A DNA stretch of 64,000 nucleotides from Toxoplasma gondii ME49 (taxonomy: Eukaryota; Apicomplexa; Conoidasida; Eucoccidiorida; Sarcocystidae), in assembly GCF_000006565.2 (NCBI RefSeq), contig NC_031474.1, forward strand, positions 496,001 through 560,000, written 5' to 3'. Under the pieces are notes generated by a model. It saw only the letters and a list, made by a program, of their open reading frames with translations, was not told the origin of the DNA and made no database searches. The position numbers were made by a program, and so were the translations under genes. This document shows, piece by piece, positions 56,701 through 64,000 of this stretch (its first letter is position 1; each line of letters opens with the position of its first letter).

Positions 56701-59700
56701 GGGGTTGGCCCGGCGAATGAAGATCGAGAGCGACTGACGAAAAATGAAGGAAGCTTGAGTAGAGATGCCATGTACAAGACGTCTGCGACGGGAGACCTGG
56801 AAAAAGCGGCTGTCCCATCTGACGGAGAAGACGATGCAGTCAAAGAACCTTCCCCTTACGCGATATGCGGAGTGCTTCACATACGGCCTAGTAGGAGGAT
56901 TCGGTCGCCCCTTGGCGCGGCCTCTCCCGTCTTTAATCCGTTCGCAGCCGCATATCCCGGGCAGAGTCGCCGCGCGCCTGCCTCCTTCGCGTCCCTTCCC
57001 GCCCCTGTGTGCGCATGCGTCGCGAAGGCCCTTCTGTCAACGTCGCCACACCCAAGCGCTTTCGAGAACACCCATGCAGGTGGCAGAATGTCTCTCTCTC
57101 CGGAGGCGTCTCCACTTTGGGGGAGTGCAGCGGCGACAGAGCTCGGGTCCGGGGTCTCCGGAGAAGCACACAGGTCTCAGAGGACGCCGAAGCGCGAGTC
57201 CGCATCCCCTTACATACCTTCCGTTTCGTTGTCTGTTTTGCCTGTCTCGGCGCGCCACTTGGTCTCTGACTCAGGAGACCTGAAGTCGCAGTTCCTTTCC
57301 TCTTCTTACGGAGGAGAAGAAATGCCAACTACGCCTCTAGGTGCGGCGCCAGGCGTTTCTTCTTCACGCCCTTCCCACACGCGGCACCCCGCCGTTGTAG
57401 CTGCCATTGCCGCCGCCCTCAACGCGTCACGAGCGTCCTTCGCTGGCGAAGGAAGAAGGGGAGGCAATGGAATACCCGACGATGCCGTTCACCATGTTTC
57501 CCGACTCTCCTCAAGCATCTCGCCGCTGCGTGAGTCACACCCTTCGAGCTCAGGGGTCGGCCTCTCGGGCCTCTCACCCTCCGTTGCAGAGGCCGCGATG
57601 CAGGCGGCAGCCGTGGCCGGTCTGGAGTTTGCCGTTCGCCTTCGCTTTCCTCTTCTCTTCACCTGCGTGAGTATGCGCCAAGTTCACCAGCTTGCACAAG
57701 TGCTTGACAGGCTAGTGTCGCTCCTCCAGTCGCCCTCTGCTTCGTTTGCTCCTGCACAGACTGTTTCGGGGCGGGCCGCCGGTGGGGCGTCTCGGCCAGG
57801 CTGCACATGCGCGATAGGCAAGGGACCCACAGTCAAACGTTCTCTGGTTTCTCGAATGTCTGAAGAAGAGGGACGGAAGTCCGGCCCGAGAGAGAAAGAC
57901 TCCGGACCGGAGGTCGACAGCCCTTTTGAAGAAGCGGAGAGAGGAGGCAGGGAGCTCACTTGGAGAGCCACCGGGGGAGAGAAGGGGGTGCGCGAGACTA
58001 AAAGAAGCTCGAAACCAGGCGGAGAAGCAGAGGAAACGGGAGCGAGCCTCTGCACAAGACAAGCTTCCAGTGAAGAGAAACGCACCGGTGTAGGGAAAAA
58101 CGGGAGCGACGGCATGCAGGTCGGGGCGGCTGGAGGCGAGAAACGAATGACGGGCGGCTTGTATGAAGAAGAAAGGAATCGGCAAGGAGCAACAGGGGGC
58201 GCCGCCAAGCGGTCATCTAAAAACGAAGCCACTGACCAGGATGCAGACCAAGCCAAGGAGCGAAGCGGAAGTGACGACATTCTCAGGAACGCGTTTCATT
58301 CACCTGGAGAAGAAGACGCTGTGGGAGAAGAAACAGAAGACAAAGGCGATGAAGAGTGGGTGCCACCACGAAGAGAGGGGGCAGATGTAGTGGCTGGGCC
58401 AGCGCCGCCTGAGACTGAAGCCGGGAAAGGCGGGGACGAACAGGAAAGCCAGCTACATGGCCGATCCAGAGATTGCGACAGAGAGAGGCCTTCCACTTCC
58501 ATCTTATCTCCTTCCGCTTTTCTTCTGTCTCCTTCTGCTGGCCTGGTGGAGGATCGAGGGGAGATCCCCAGTCAAGGACTGGAGACCGACGACGAACAAG
58601 GAGCAAGCATGTGGCGGAGATTCGTCAGTTACATGTCGCTGGCGATAGGACGAGGCGATAGGGAAGGCGCGCGAGATGGCAGCGAGGAGAGCAGAGGAGC
58701 CTCCGCGGCTCGCTCTGGCACAGGTTGGATTCTGAAACGCAGGACCCTTTGGGGACAGGGGGGACAGGACATCGCAGGAGACTGCACGCAGGGCTCATCG
58801 CTACCTCTCTCTGACGGCGCGTGTGGACCAGGCTGCGAGCAAAGACCGACGCCAGCCTCTCCAACGCATGCATTCCCGCCATTTTCAGGGTCGTTTGGTG
58901 GGGAAGAAGTCTTTGAGAGTGCGCCGGTCGGAACCGGGATTTATGGCGACGAGTTTCACTGGTCAGAGGCGCTTCTCTTTCCCCAGAGACAGTCACACGC
59001 AGCCTCCTTCGCCGACCCTCTTGGTGACCCCATCACCGGAGATGACAGCGAAGCCTTTTCGCCATCTACGCAGCTCCACCTTCAAGGCAAGAGCTCCGCA
59101 GCTCGGGCGCGCCACTCCAGCCAAAGGGAGGTGCGCTCTGCTGCGGATGGAGACGCTGGTGAGACGGGGTCTAGGAGCGCCCCTCCCCACACGCCACCGG
59201 AGACAGTAAGAACAGGGGGCGCGTGGAAAGAGACACCACTGGAGGGCGAGTCGTCAGCAGCTTGTGGCGGGGCGACGCTCCACTCGGGGCCCTCAATCCG
59301 TCACGCTGGAGATACGAGCAGAAGGGAAGACGAGTATCATGAGAGTAACAAGGAACACGAGGACGCAAATGGGTGTGCGTCGATGTTCTCGCCTCGCGAA
59401 ACGGGCGACATGGCCGCGCCGTCCCTGCCTTGTGCGTGGGTGATTCATGTCGAAGTCCACGAGGTGTACGCGAACTTAGTTCTTGCCGAAGAGTTCAGAG
59501 TCTCTTTGCTCATTCGCGATCGGAGACACCGGTTTTCCGCGGGGTCTTTGGAGGCGAGGCGCCCTGGAAGGCAGTCGCTTTTCTGTTCTGCGCCGAGCGG
59601 AGGTCCGAGATTTGGAGGCGTCTCTCACATTCTGTCGTCTCTCCGAGGCACGCGGGGTTCCCCATCTTCTCCCCAGACTGCTGGATTAGAAGGCCTGTCT

Positions 59701-62700
59701 AATCGCAGAGCCCAAATATCTCTAGCGACTCGCGCGGACCTGCCTCCGGTCGACAGAAGAGACCAGGGCGACGGATCGCTTCCTGCGTGGTTCGCTGACT
59801 GTACCTCAGGGACGCCCCCAAAACTCCGAACATCACCTCGCCGTTTGTCACTTTCTTCTTCGTTCTTCCAAACGGCGACAAGGACATCTCTGGGAGACGG
59901 GAAGAACGCAGTCCAGCTGCTGATCCCTTTCCCCAGGGCGTCCTTTGTCTCCTTCCTTGCCAGCGATGTCGCTTTCTCCTTCGTCTCTTCGCTTCCAACC
60001 TGTCTGACCGACGCAGCAGCCTCGGCAGCCTCTGCCGCCGTCTCCAATGGCGGGCGAGCTCCTTTGGCGTCCTCGGCGGCTTCTCAGCCTTTTCTGTCGT
60101 CATCGGTTGCCGCACCATGTCACCCGCCTCGGCCCGACTTCCAGGTCCTCCCGCCCCTCCACTCCTTTCTCCCTTCCCCTTCAGCGTCCCCGCATGCGCG
60201 TTCTTCTGCATGCGTCGGGGACTGCGGGGGCAGGCCGCCAGGTCGAGTCTTCGACCCGGGAGAGCGTAGCGCAATCGAGACAGTGTTGTCGCTTGGCCAA
60301 GTCACTCAGCGTCATGGCTTCCCTGCCGGTTATCCGTACGCAGAGGGCCCCCGCACTGCAGAAGAAGAAACTCGTTTTCCGCAAAGGAATGACGGGGTCC
60401 GAGACGGAGCCGCAGACGGTCCATCTCCCAACCTAGCAAACAAACCTTCGGCGGCGACCTCGACGTCGCGCCTCGTCCTAGGCTCCACAGGAAGCGCGGA
60501 AGGCGACGCGCATGCAGCGGCTGCCTCGGCTGCGTCCAAGACGTCTGGAGCAAGCGACGCGAACTTGCTTCATTCGTCTGTGTGGAGACAGGGTGGGGGT
60601 GGCTCTTTATCTTTTCCAGCTTCTGCTGCACTCGAGAGCGATTCTTCTTCCGCAGCAGCGGCGCATGCGTTCGTGTCCACCGGACAGTGGGCGGTGGAAA
60701 TGCATTTGCTGAGAAACAAATGGAGATGCCGTTCATCAACCACGGAGGGGACCAGCTGCGAGAAGCTGGACGGGCGGCTGTTTGGGAACCAGCAGGCAGC
60801 GCACAGGAGGCATACAAGCCGGGCCAAGAAGCCTTGCCAGGCCTCTCGAGAGATGAGGCACGTTCAGAACGGCTTCGCGCGTCGCTCTGCGTTTGACAGG
60901 CGAGAAAGAGGAGCTCGACGACTGAGGGAGGGAGGCGAAGAAAAGAGAGGGGGGCGAGAAGGGGCGCAGCGCGGAGAGCCGGCGGACGCAGACGTTGCAA
61001 TCCAGGCAGAGGCCAGGGGGAAGAGAAATCAGGAGAAAACGGGAGATGAAACGCCAGGACTCGAGCCTGAGGAGAGAGAGATGGCACGACGGCAGAGGTG
61101 CTCCGAGGCAGGCGCCAGCGCGGAGACAGCGCGAGTCGACGGAGAGACGCGAGACGGAGACAGAGGAAGCGAGGAAGTAGGCGAAAAAATGGGTGTGGAA
61201 AAGACCCTCGAGAGCGACGGGTGCGACGCGTTTCGGCAAACCCAGGGGAAGAATGAGAGCGCGAATTCAAATGGAGAGAAGAACGGCGAAAGCATGGAAG
61301 AAGAGACAGAGCAGCAGACAAGGCCCCTCCGAGAAGATGTGACGCCAGCGGAATCACTTCCGTTTTTGAAATCCGGAGACTTGGAGACACGAAAGGAAAA
61401 TGCAGGAGAAAGCAAAGACAGAGGGGGCGAAGACAAGACATGCGAAGGGGAGTCCCTTGAAGCGCAGAGCTCCTCAAATCCATCGTCCGACAATCGAGAG
61501 AGAGACAAGAGGGACGATACAGAACCAGCACCTGGCACGAGACATGAAGCACCAATACCATCGTCCTCCATTTCTTCTTCTCGCGTCTCTTCTTCGTCTC
61601 TTTCTGCGTCTCTTTCTGCGTCTTCTGATTCTTCCTCGTGTGCCTCATCCTGTTGCCCTCCATTTCCCTCTGTCATTGACCCAGCGACAGGAAAGGCGAC
61701 CGAGAAGAGGGGCAAGGGAGGGCGCCGAAGCCGGCGCAGGTCGGCCGAGACACGCTCCAGGGTCCGACTCGCCGCGATCGAAGAAGAGACAGCGGGAAGC
61801 GTTTCACTCCAAGGCGGCGAGACGACGCTCACTGAAAGCAAAAGAGACGAGGCGAACTTTGAGGAGGCGAGGACAAGAGGGGAGACAAAACGTGAAGATA
61901 AGACGAAAGGAGAGGAGAGGAGACACACAGAAGCCGGGCACAGTCAACAGACCTTGACCGCACGAGAAGATGAGGCCAGACAACTCGCAGATTCATCTCT
62001 GTGCTGTCCCTCAGGATCCGGGGACCTGAAGGCTTCTGCGGAAGCTCCAGTCCCGGAAGAAGACGGAGTCGCTGCACTAGAGCAGGACCGTCTAAACCAA
62101 TCTGAGACGCTGTATGCAACAGATGTTCGCGACGGCGGACTGGACGGCTCAGAATTTCGTGACTGTATCGAAGACGACGGCACAGAACGAGAAAAGAAGG
62201 CTCTGCACGGTCTCGGCTCCTCGAAACTCTGTTGCCCGGATGACAAAGACAAAGGCGAAGATGACAGACACAGAGACGCTTCACTCGCGCCCCTGAAACT
62301 CCCAGATGGCACCTTGACATCGCCGTGTATGAGACGTGGAGAGAGGGGACCTAATCCACGACACAAGGAAGGAGAGAAAGAGGGAGACGAGGGAGGAGTT
62401 CGACGTCTGTACACCTCAGACGGATCGGACGCCTGTACATTCTGTTTGGATGGAGAGGTGGATGCCGCGGTATGCACAGGGAAACTCGAGTGGGAAGATG
62501 TAAGCGATGGCAGCGACAGCAGCCTGTTTGCCAGTGCTTTAGAAGCAGAGGACGGCGAGACAGAAGAAAAATCGTCCCTGGAGAGGCTGAGTTCAGCGAG
62601 ACGGTTGCGTGCTCTGGAGGCAGAGAGAAGCACCGGGATAGATCCGGGAGGGAAACGAGATCCGCATTTTGACTTGGACGACGAAATAGACGAACCTGTT

Positions 62701-63786
62701 TTCGACGTTGTTCTTCTCTTCTGCGCCGCGCCCGCCTTCCCCTCTCAGCCGCCAACGTCAGACACACCTGCTTCCTCGATTCCTGCCGCTGCGGCTGCTG
62801 ACGGTGGCCTTCCTCTCTCGACCCATGGCATCTACCACGCGACGTCGTTCCCCTCCTCTTCGCTTCCATCATACGATTCTTGTTCCTCTCGTTCTCACGC
62901 CGGCAGTCCTGGCCTCTGGGACTCGTCCAGCCCCAGCAGCTGGGCACCTGCACCCTTCCTGCCGCTCGCCGGCCGCAGGACGTTCGGTGCCGACATCGCG
63001 GGAGGATCCGAAGGAGGCGAGGAGAGGATGCAGCGCATGAAGACACACCGCGGTTGCTCAGGCCTGGGTGAGGCGACTGAAGCCTCGGATCTCCACTCCC
63101 TCTGGGACTGTCCCCGCCCCTGTTCCCTTCAAGAGCGAGAGAGGAGACGCCTCCAGTCTTCTCCTTTCGAGAATTCGAAAAGCTGGCAAACTCGCCCGCG
63201 ACCGCCGCTTCGCCAGGAACGCACCCACGCAGCTGGGATGCACCTGTCCTCCGACTTCTCGGGGGGGTCGGTGTCTCCTTTGTTCGCTGCTTCGGTGGCT
63301 CCAAACTCGCCTCCAGGTGCTTCATTCACTTCCGCCTCGACCGCTGCTTCGCGCGCCTCCTCGACCGTTGCCTCCTTACTCGCGTCCCTCTCGCCGACCC
63401 TCACGCTCTTGCCGCTGCCCATGCCGTCCTGGCAAGACAGCGCCTTCTGGGCCACTCAGGCGTTGCCGCCGTGTGACGGGGGCCCCTGTGGAGTGTGTTG
63501 CTACAGGGCGTCTTCCGCCTGGTCTCCCGGTTTCTCTGCCGGCTCGGCGGAGCGCGCGAAAGGCTCAAGAAAAGGCGAAGGAGCAGCAGGAGACCGTCCA
63601 ACAGCTCGCGGGGCTTCGCGTTGCCCTTCAGCATTTGCGCTTTCGCCGCCGTGCGGGGATCTCAGGCACCTGAGCGAGTCAACGAATGGCCTTCGGCGTT
63701 TCCCAAGTGAGAAGAAAGAGACGATTTCCAGCCAGGTTCCGAGACTGGAAGAGGCCCAGTGGGGGGTGGGGGTGGGGATTCTCTAG
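53758..63786 (+). CDS. Chorein-domain ATG2-like bridge lipid-transfer protein (partial, giant exon)
   Basis: ATG2 and VPS13 proteins form long hydrophobic channels that move lipids between membranes. An open frame of 3342 codons starts at ATG 53758. Residues about 172-281 form the chorein N-terminal domain: an amphipathic start, GPFLKDLDEQQLHVAL, then ANQLLLQSGIPLQL and a QWLVPW end. The LL..GIPL pattern is closer to ATG2 than VPS13. Further strand-rich ATG2-type segments occur near 478-511 (LRRALHSAVGALDVSVENI), 631-665, 1287-1325, near 59430-59523 and near 62670-62750. They are separated by very long Ser-, Glu- and Arg-rich disordered stretches, including a Ser run near 61560-61650. The frame ends at TAG 63786, but a good donor (ccaa|gtgaga) at 63706/63707 suggests splicing on to exons beyond the window. 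Confidence 0.68.
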   Translation: MASSGYYADNPHFDHDPYDSREANDLSAVFQRDTDGLSLASPEGGSEKTRLCFSKNPLAGNTECLMSVPTDRDTTPHSPSFASYDSPFFPASVLTPNGPSPFQAFPPAGDSHPGRGDKIHSLLKRSCEDDPSFTSKRCHRVQFPNEHTVGEQDVDTPEAPAMPPVTSACPRSPFSLPSRVLLFFSSFIKEALVSSLRRIVVGPFLKDLDEQQLHVALGKRQVSVSHVQVQTAAANQLLLQSGIPLQLREVYIEQIQWLVPWRLRLKGVHVAIELLAPEDQRQSAEELSDYGDSCVCPDCGGTRQDQFLQSGDANKGQASGRGDAAAAELSKEGASRPTGKAVEGTHEYCETTATCYTVGAENETTVNRASAEKEKIWLPSSSRGYLLDPPQRSDGRTARRRSQSPREKQHYHGHAHLRHRSEVCDSHQRSSTRRIFSSSSSRQTAGFVGRGGQNEGSQRGSVGLGGGAGLGEGGCTMDDILKMLRRALHSAVGALDVSVENITVSFFIPFPTRTVKRESASTFPQSTPTLYTRVSSHTDSTHEDDRLSGHSPSGGRGCPRAFAAGKTERPARVGTRSGCGKTFRNPGGGSCPEGGARRASAKQGQFARDCDKHGGMRERECDENGVVRGWVLRLHVELIRVCEVDQDGTAVSVQIDGLSASLLSDAASVFCRRPQSDASQTSPLQEGGGFTRKDATERSWTQYFRGHRSQAQEPNRPTGLQDRARQACSGAAPGYPKAKGPHLRDGVPSLLESRSWDLSKEKPLDEDRSSFYLVHGKWLDAPGDLLFVTKPPLRGKTPTLSPSVSPGGVKGSATSLFSAYSLPPQKPASHGYTSEVPAPPATPGGARQNTVSNSARAPNPLLEHFFPAASRPSVGKTTLLSATTGNPSSDGETSLPQRQADRPSGLMTSSPEASGRLRATGGVTVLTGADPRVSRRPEAAEAGCFVGSFIHGEGVHAPGRTVTDSAFLGHGELRPREFSVDGVGPANEDRERLTKNEGSLSRDAMYKTSATGDLEKAAVPSDGEDDAVKEPSPYAICGVLHIRPSRRIRSPLGAASPVFNPFAAAYPGQSRRAPASFASLPAPVCACVAKALLSTSPHPSAFENTHAGGRMSLSPEASPLWGSAAATELGSGVSGEAHRSQRTPKRESASPYIPSVSLSVLPVSARHLVSDSGDLKSQFLSSSYGGEEMPTTPLGAAPGVSSSRPSHTRHPAVVAAIAAALNASRASFAGEGRRGGNGIPDDAVHHVSRLSSSISPLRESHPSSSGVGLSGLSPSVAEAAMQAAAVAGLEFAVRLRFPLLFTCVSMRQVHQLAQVLDRLVSLLQSPSASFAPAQTVSGRAAGGASRPGCTCAIGKGPTVKRSLVSRMSEEEGRKSGPREKDSGPEVDSPFEEAERGGRELTWRATGGEKGVRETKRSSKPGGEAEETGASLCTRQASSEEKRTGVGKNGSDGMQVGAAGGEKRMTGGLYEEERNRQGATGGAAKRSSKNEATDQDADQAKERSGSDDILRNAFHSPGEEDAVGEETEDKGDEEWVPPRREGADVVAGPAPPETEAGKGGDEQESQLHGRSRDCDRERPSTSILSPSAFLLSPSAGLVEDRGEIPSQGLETDDEQGASMWRRFVSYMSLAIGRGDREGARDGSEESRGASAARSGTGWILKRRTLWGQGGQDIAGDCTQGSSLPLSDGACGPGCEQRPTPASPTHAFPPFSGSFGGEEVFESAPVGTGIYGDEFHWSEALLFPQRQSHAASFADPLGDPITGDDSEAFSPSTQLHLQGKSSAARARHSSQREVRSAADGDAGETGSRSAPPHTPPETVRTGGAWKETPLEGESSAACGGATLHSGPSIRHAGDTSRREDEYHESNKEHEDANGCASMFSPRETGDMAAPSLPCAWVIHVEVHEVYANLVLAEEFRVSLLIRDRRHRFSAGSLEARRPGRQSLFCSAPSGGPRFGGVSHILSSLRGTRGSPSSPQTAGLEGLSNRRAQISLATRADLPPVDRRDQGDGSLPAWFADCTSGTPPKLRTSPRRLSLSSSFFQTATRTSLGDGKNAVQLLIPFPRASFVSFLASDVAFSFVSSLPTCLTDAAASAASAAVSNGGRAPLASSAASQPFLSSSVAAPCHPPRPDFQVLPPLHSFLPSPSASPHARSSACVGDCGGRPPGRVFDPGERSAIETVLSLGQVTQRHGFPAGYPYAEGPRTAEEETRFPQRNDGVRDGAADGPSPNLANKPSAATSTSRLVLGSTGSAEGDAHAAAASAASKTSGASDANLLHSSVWRQGGGGSLSFPASAALESDSSSAAAAHAFVSTGQWAVEMHLLRNKWRCRSSTTEGTSCEKLDGRLFGNQQAAHRRHTSRAKKPCQASREMRHVQNGFARRSAFDRRERGARRLREGGEEKRGGREGAQRGEPADADVAIQAEARGKRNQEKTGDETPGLEPEEREMARRQRCSEAGASAETARVDGETRDGDRGSEEVGEKMGVEKTLESDGCDAFRQTQGKNESANSNGEKNGESMEEETEQQTRPLREDVTPAESLPFLKSGDLETRKENAGESKDRGGEDKTCEGESLEAQSSSNPSSDNRERDKRDDTEPAPGTRHEAPIPSSSISSSRVSSSSLSASLSASSDSSSCASSCCPPFPSVIDPATGKATEKRGKGGRRSRRRSAETRSRVRLAAIEEETAGSVSLQGGETTLTESKRDEANFEEARTRGETKREDKTKGEERRHTEAGHSQQTLTAREDEARQLADSSLCCPSGSGDLKASAEAPVPEEDGVAALEQDRLNQSETLYATDVRDGGLDGSEFRDCIEDDGTEREKKALHGLGSSKLCCPDDKDKGEDDRHRDASLAPLKLPDGTLTSPCMRRGERGPNPRHKEGEKEGDEGGVRRLYTSDGSDACTFCLDGEVDAAVCTGKLEWEDVSDGSDSSLFASALEAEDGETEEKSSLERLSSARRLRALEAERSTGIDPGGKRDPHFDLDDEIDEPVFDVVLLFCAAPAFPSQPPTSDTPASSIPAAAAADGGLPLSTHGIYHATSFPSSSLPSYDSCSSRSHAGSPGLWDSSSPSSWAPAPFLPLAGRRTFGADIAGGSEGGEERMQRMKTHRGCSGLGEATEASDLHSLWDCPRPCSLQERERRRLQSSPFENSKSWQTRPRPPLRQERTHAAGMHLSSDFSGGSVSPLFAASVAPNSPPGASFTSASTAASRASSTVASLLASLSPTLTLLPLPMPSWQDSAFWATQALPPCDGGPCGVCCYRASSAWSPGFSAGSAERAKGSRKGEGAAGDRPTARGASRCPSAFALSPPCGDLRHLSESTNGLRRFPSEKKETISSQVPRLEEAQWGVGVGIL

Positions 63787-64000
63787 GAGACAGTTGAAAT
63801 GGAAAAGCTCTCCACCTGCAGAGATACCTTACTCTTGCGGGGACGCAACAGACAAATTTATCGCCTCTCCTCTGACTGACGTGAAACAACGATCGAACAG
63901 CCTCACTTCCCTCATATACATGCTTGAACAGGATGTCGTTTTGAATCTCTCTATCTACCTACGTATCTATACGCAGACGTGGATGCGTTCGTGTCTGTCT
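63787..64000. other. Probable intron of the ATG2-like gene
   Basis: The sequence after the likely donor at 63707 has no continuing frame. It ends in a tatctacctacgtatc-type microsatellite typical of introns in this window. Confidence 0.5.

Noticed and set aside
60302..61928. Long minus-strand frames (453 and 299 codons) opposite the ATG2-like exon
   Set aside because: They are antisense shadows. The plus-strand frame spans the whole region and carries the family segments, while the antisense frames are Ser/Arg/Leu-rich.

Overview
The window looks like nuclear DNA of a cyst-forming coccidian apicomplexan: Toxoplasma gondii or a close relative such as Hammondia or Neospora. The evidence is split genes with GT...AG introns that are mostly hundreds of bases long, many (TA)n and (CTAT)n microsatellites in introns and intergenic DNA, frequent TGCATGC-type palindromes, and very long exons coding for charged or Ser-rich disordered protein. 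The species cannot be settled from the sequence alone. Bacterial categories (operons, Shine-Dalgarno sites, CRISPR) do not apply. I found no tRNA, rRNA or recognisable transposon.

Layout. (1) Positions 1-6975 hold a tandem array of a repeat of about 2.33 kb: three copies plus a fourth, decayed one. An N gap sits in copy 1. (2) Positions 7064-8521 (+) hold a proposed split gene for an unrecognised membrane protein, with introns of only about 43-89 nt. (3) Positions 9791-13645 (-) encode HRD1/synoviolin, the ER membrane RING-H2 ubiquitin ligase of ERAD, in 8 exons. (4) Positions 17268-20674 (-) encode 3-ketodihydrosphingosine reductase (KDSR/TSC10), an ER enzyme of sphingolipid synthesis, in 6 exons. 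(5) Positions 23026-24964 (+) encode a steroid 5-alpha-reductase family enzyme (SRD5A/DET2-like), in 3 exons. It is divergent from KDSR. (6) Two paralogous membrane-embedded alpha/beta-hydrolase-like proteins are arranged head to head: 26244-29141 (-), with an intact Ser-Asp-His triad, and 32076-34057 (+), where the nucleophile is Thr. (7) Positions 37507-38074 (+) are a coding exon with SILK and RVxF-type protein phosphatase 1 docking motifs. It may be the first exon of the next gene. (8) Positions 39837-50136 (+) encode a dynamitin-like (dynactin p50/DCTN2) coiled-coil protein in about 20 exons. (9) Positions 52361-52585 (-) are a possible small membrane protein gene. (10) From 53758 to near the window end (+) is a giant exon of a chorein/ATG2-like bridge lipid-transfer protein.

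How the genes fit together. HRD1, KDSR and the SRD5A-like enzyme all belong in the ER membrane, and the hydrolase pair is also predicted to be membrane-inserted. This part of the window is therefore rich in ER and membrane-lipid functions, although eukaryotic neighbours need not be functionally linked. The right half carries a motor-adaptor subunit and a lipid-transfer/autophagy-type protein.

Exon boundaries were assigned by eye from GT/AG signals, reading phase and family similarity. For HRD1, KDSR, SRD5A and both hydrolases all phases close exactly. Two junctions in the dynamitin-like gene do not.
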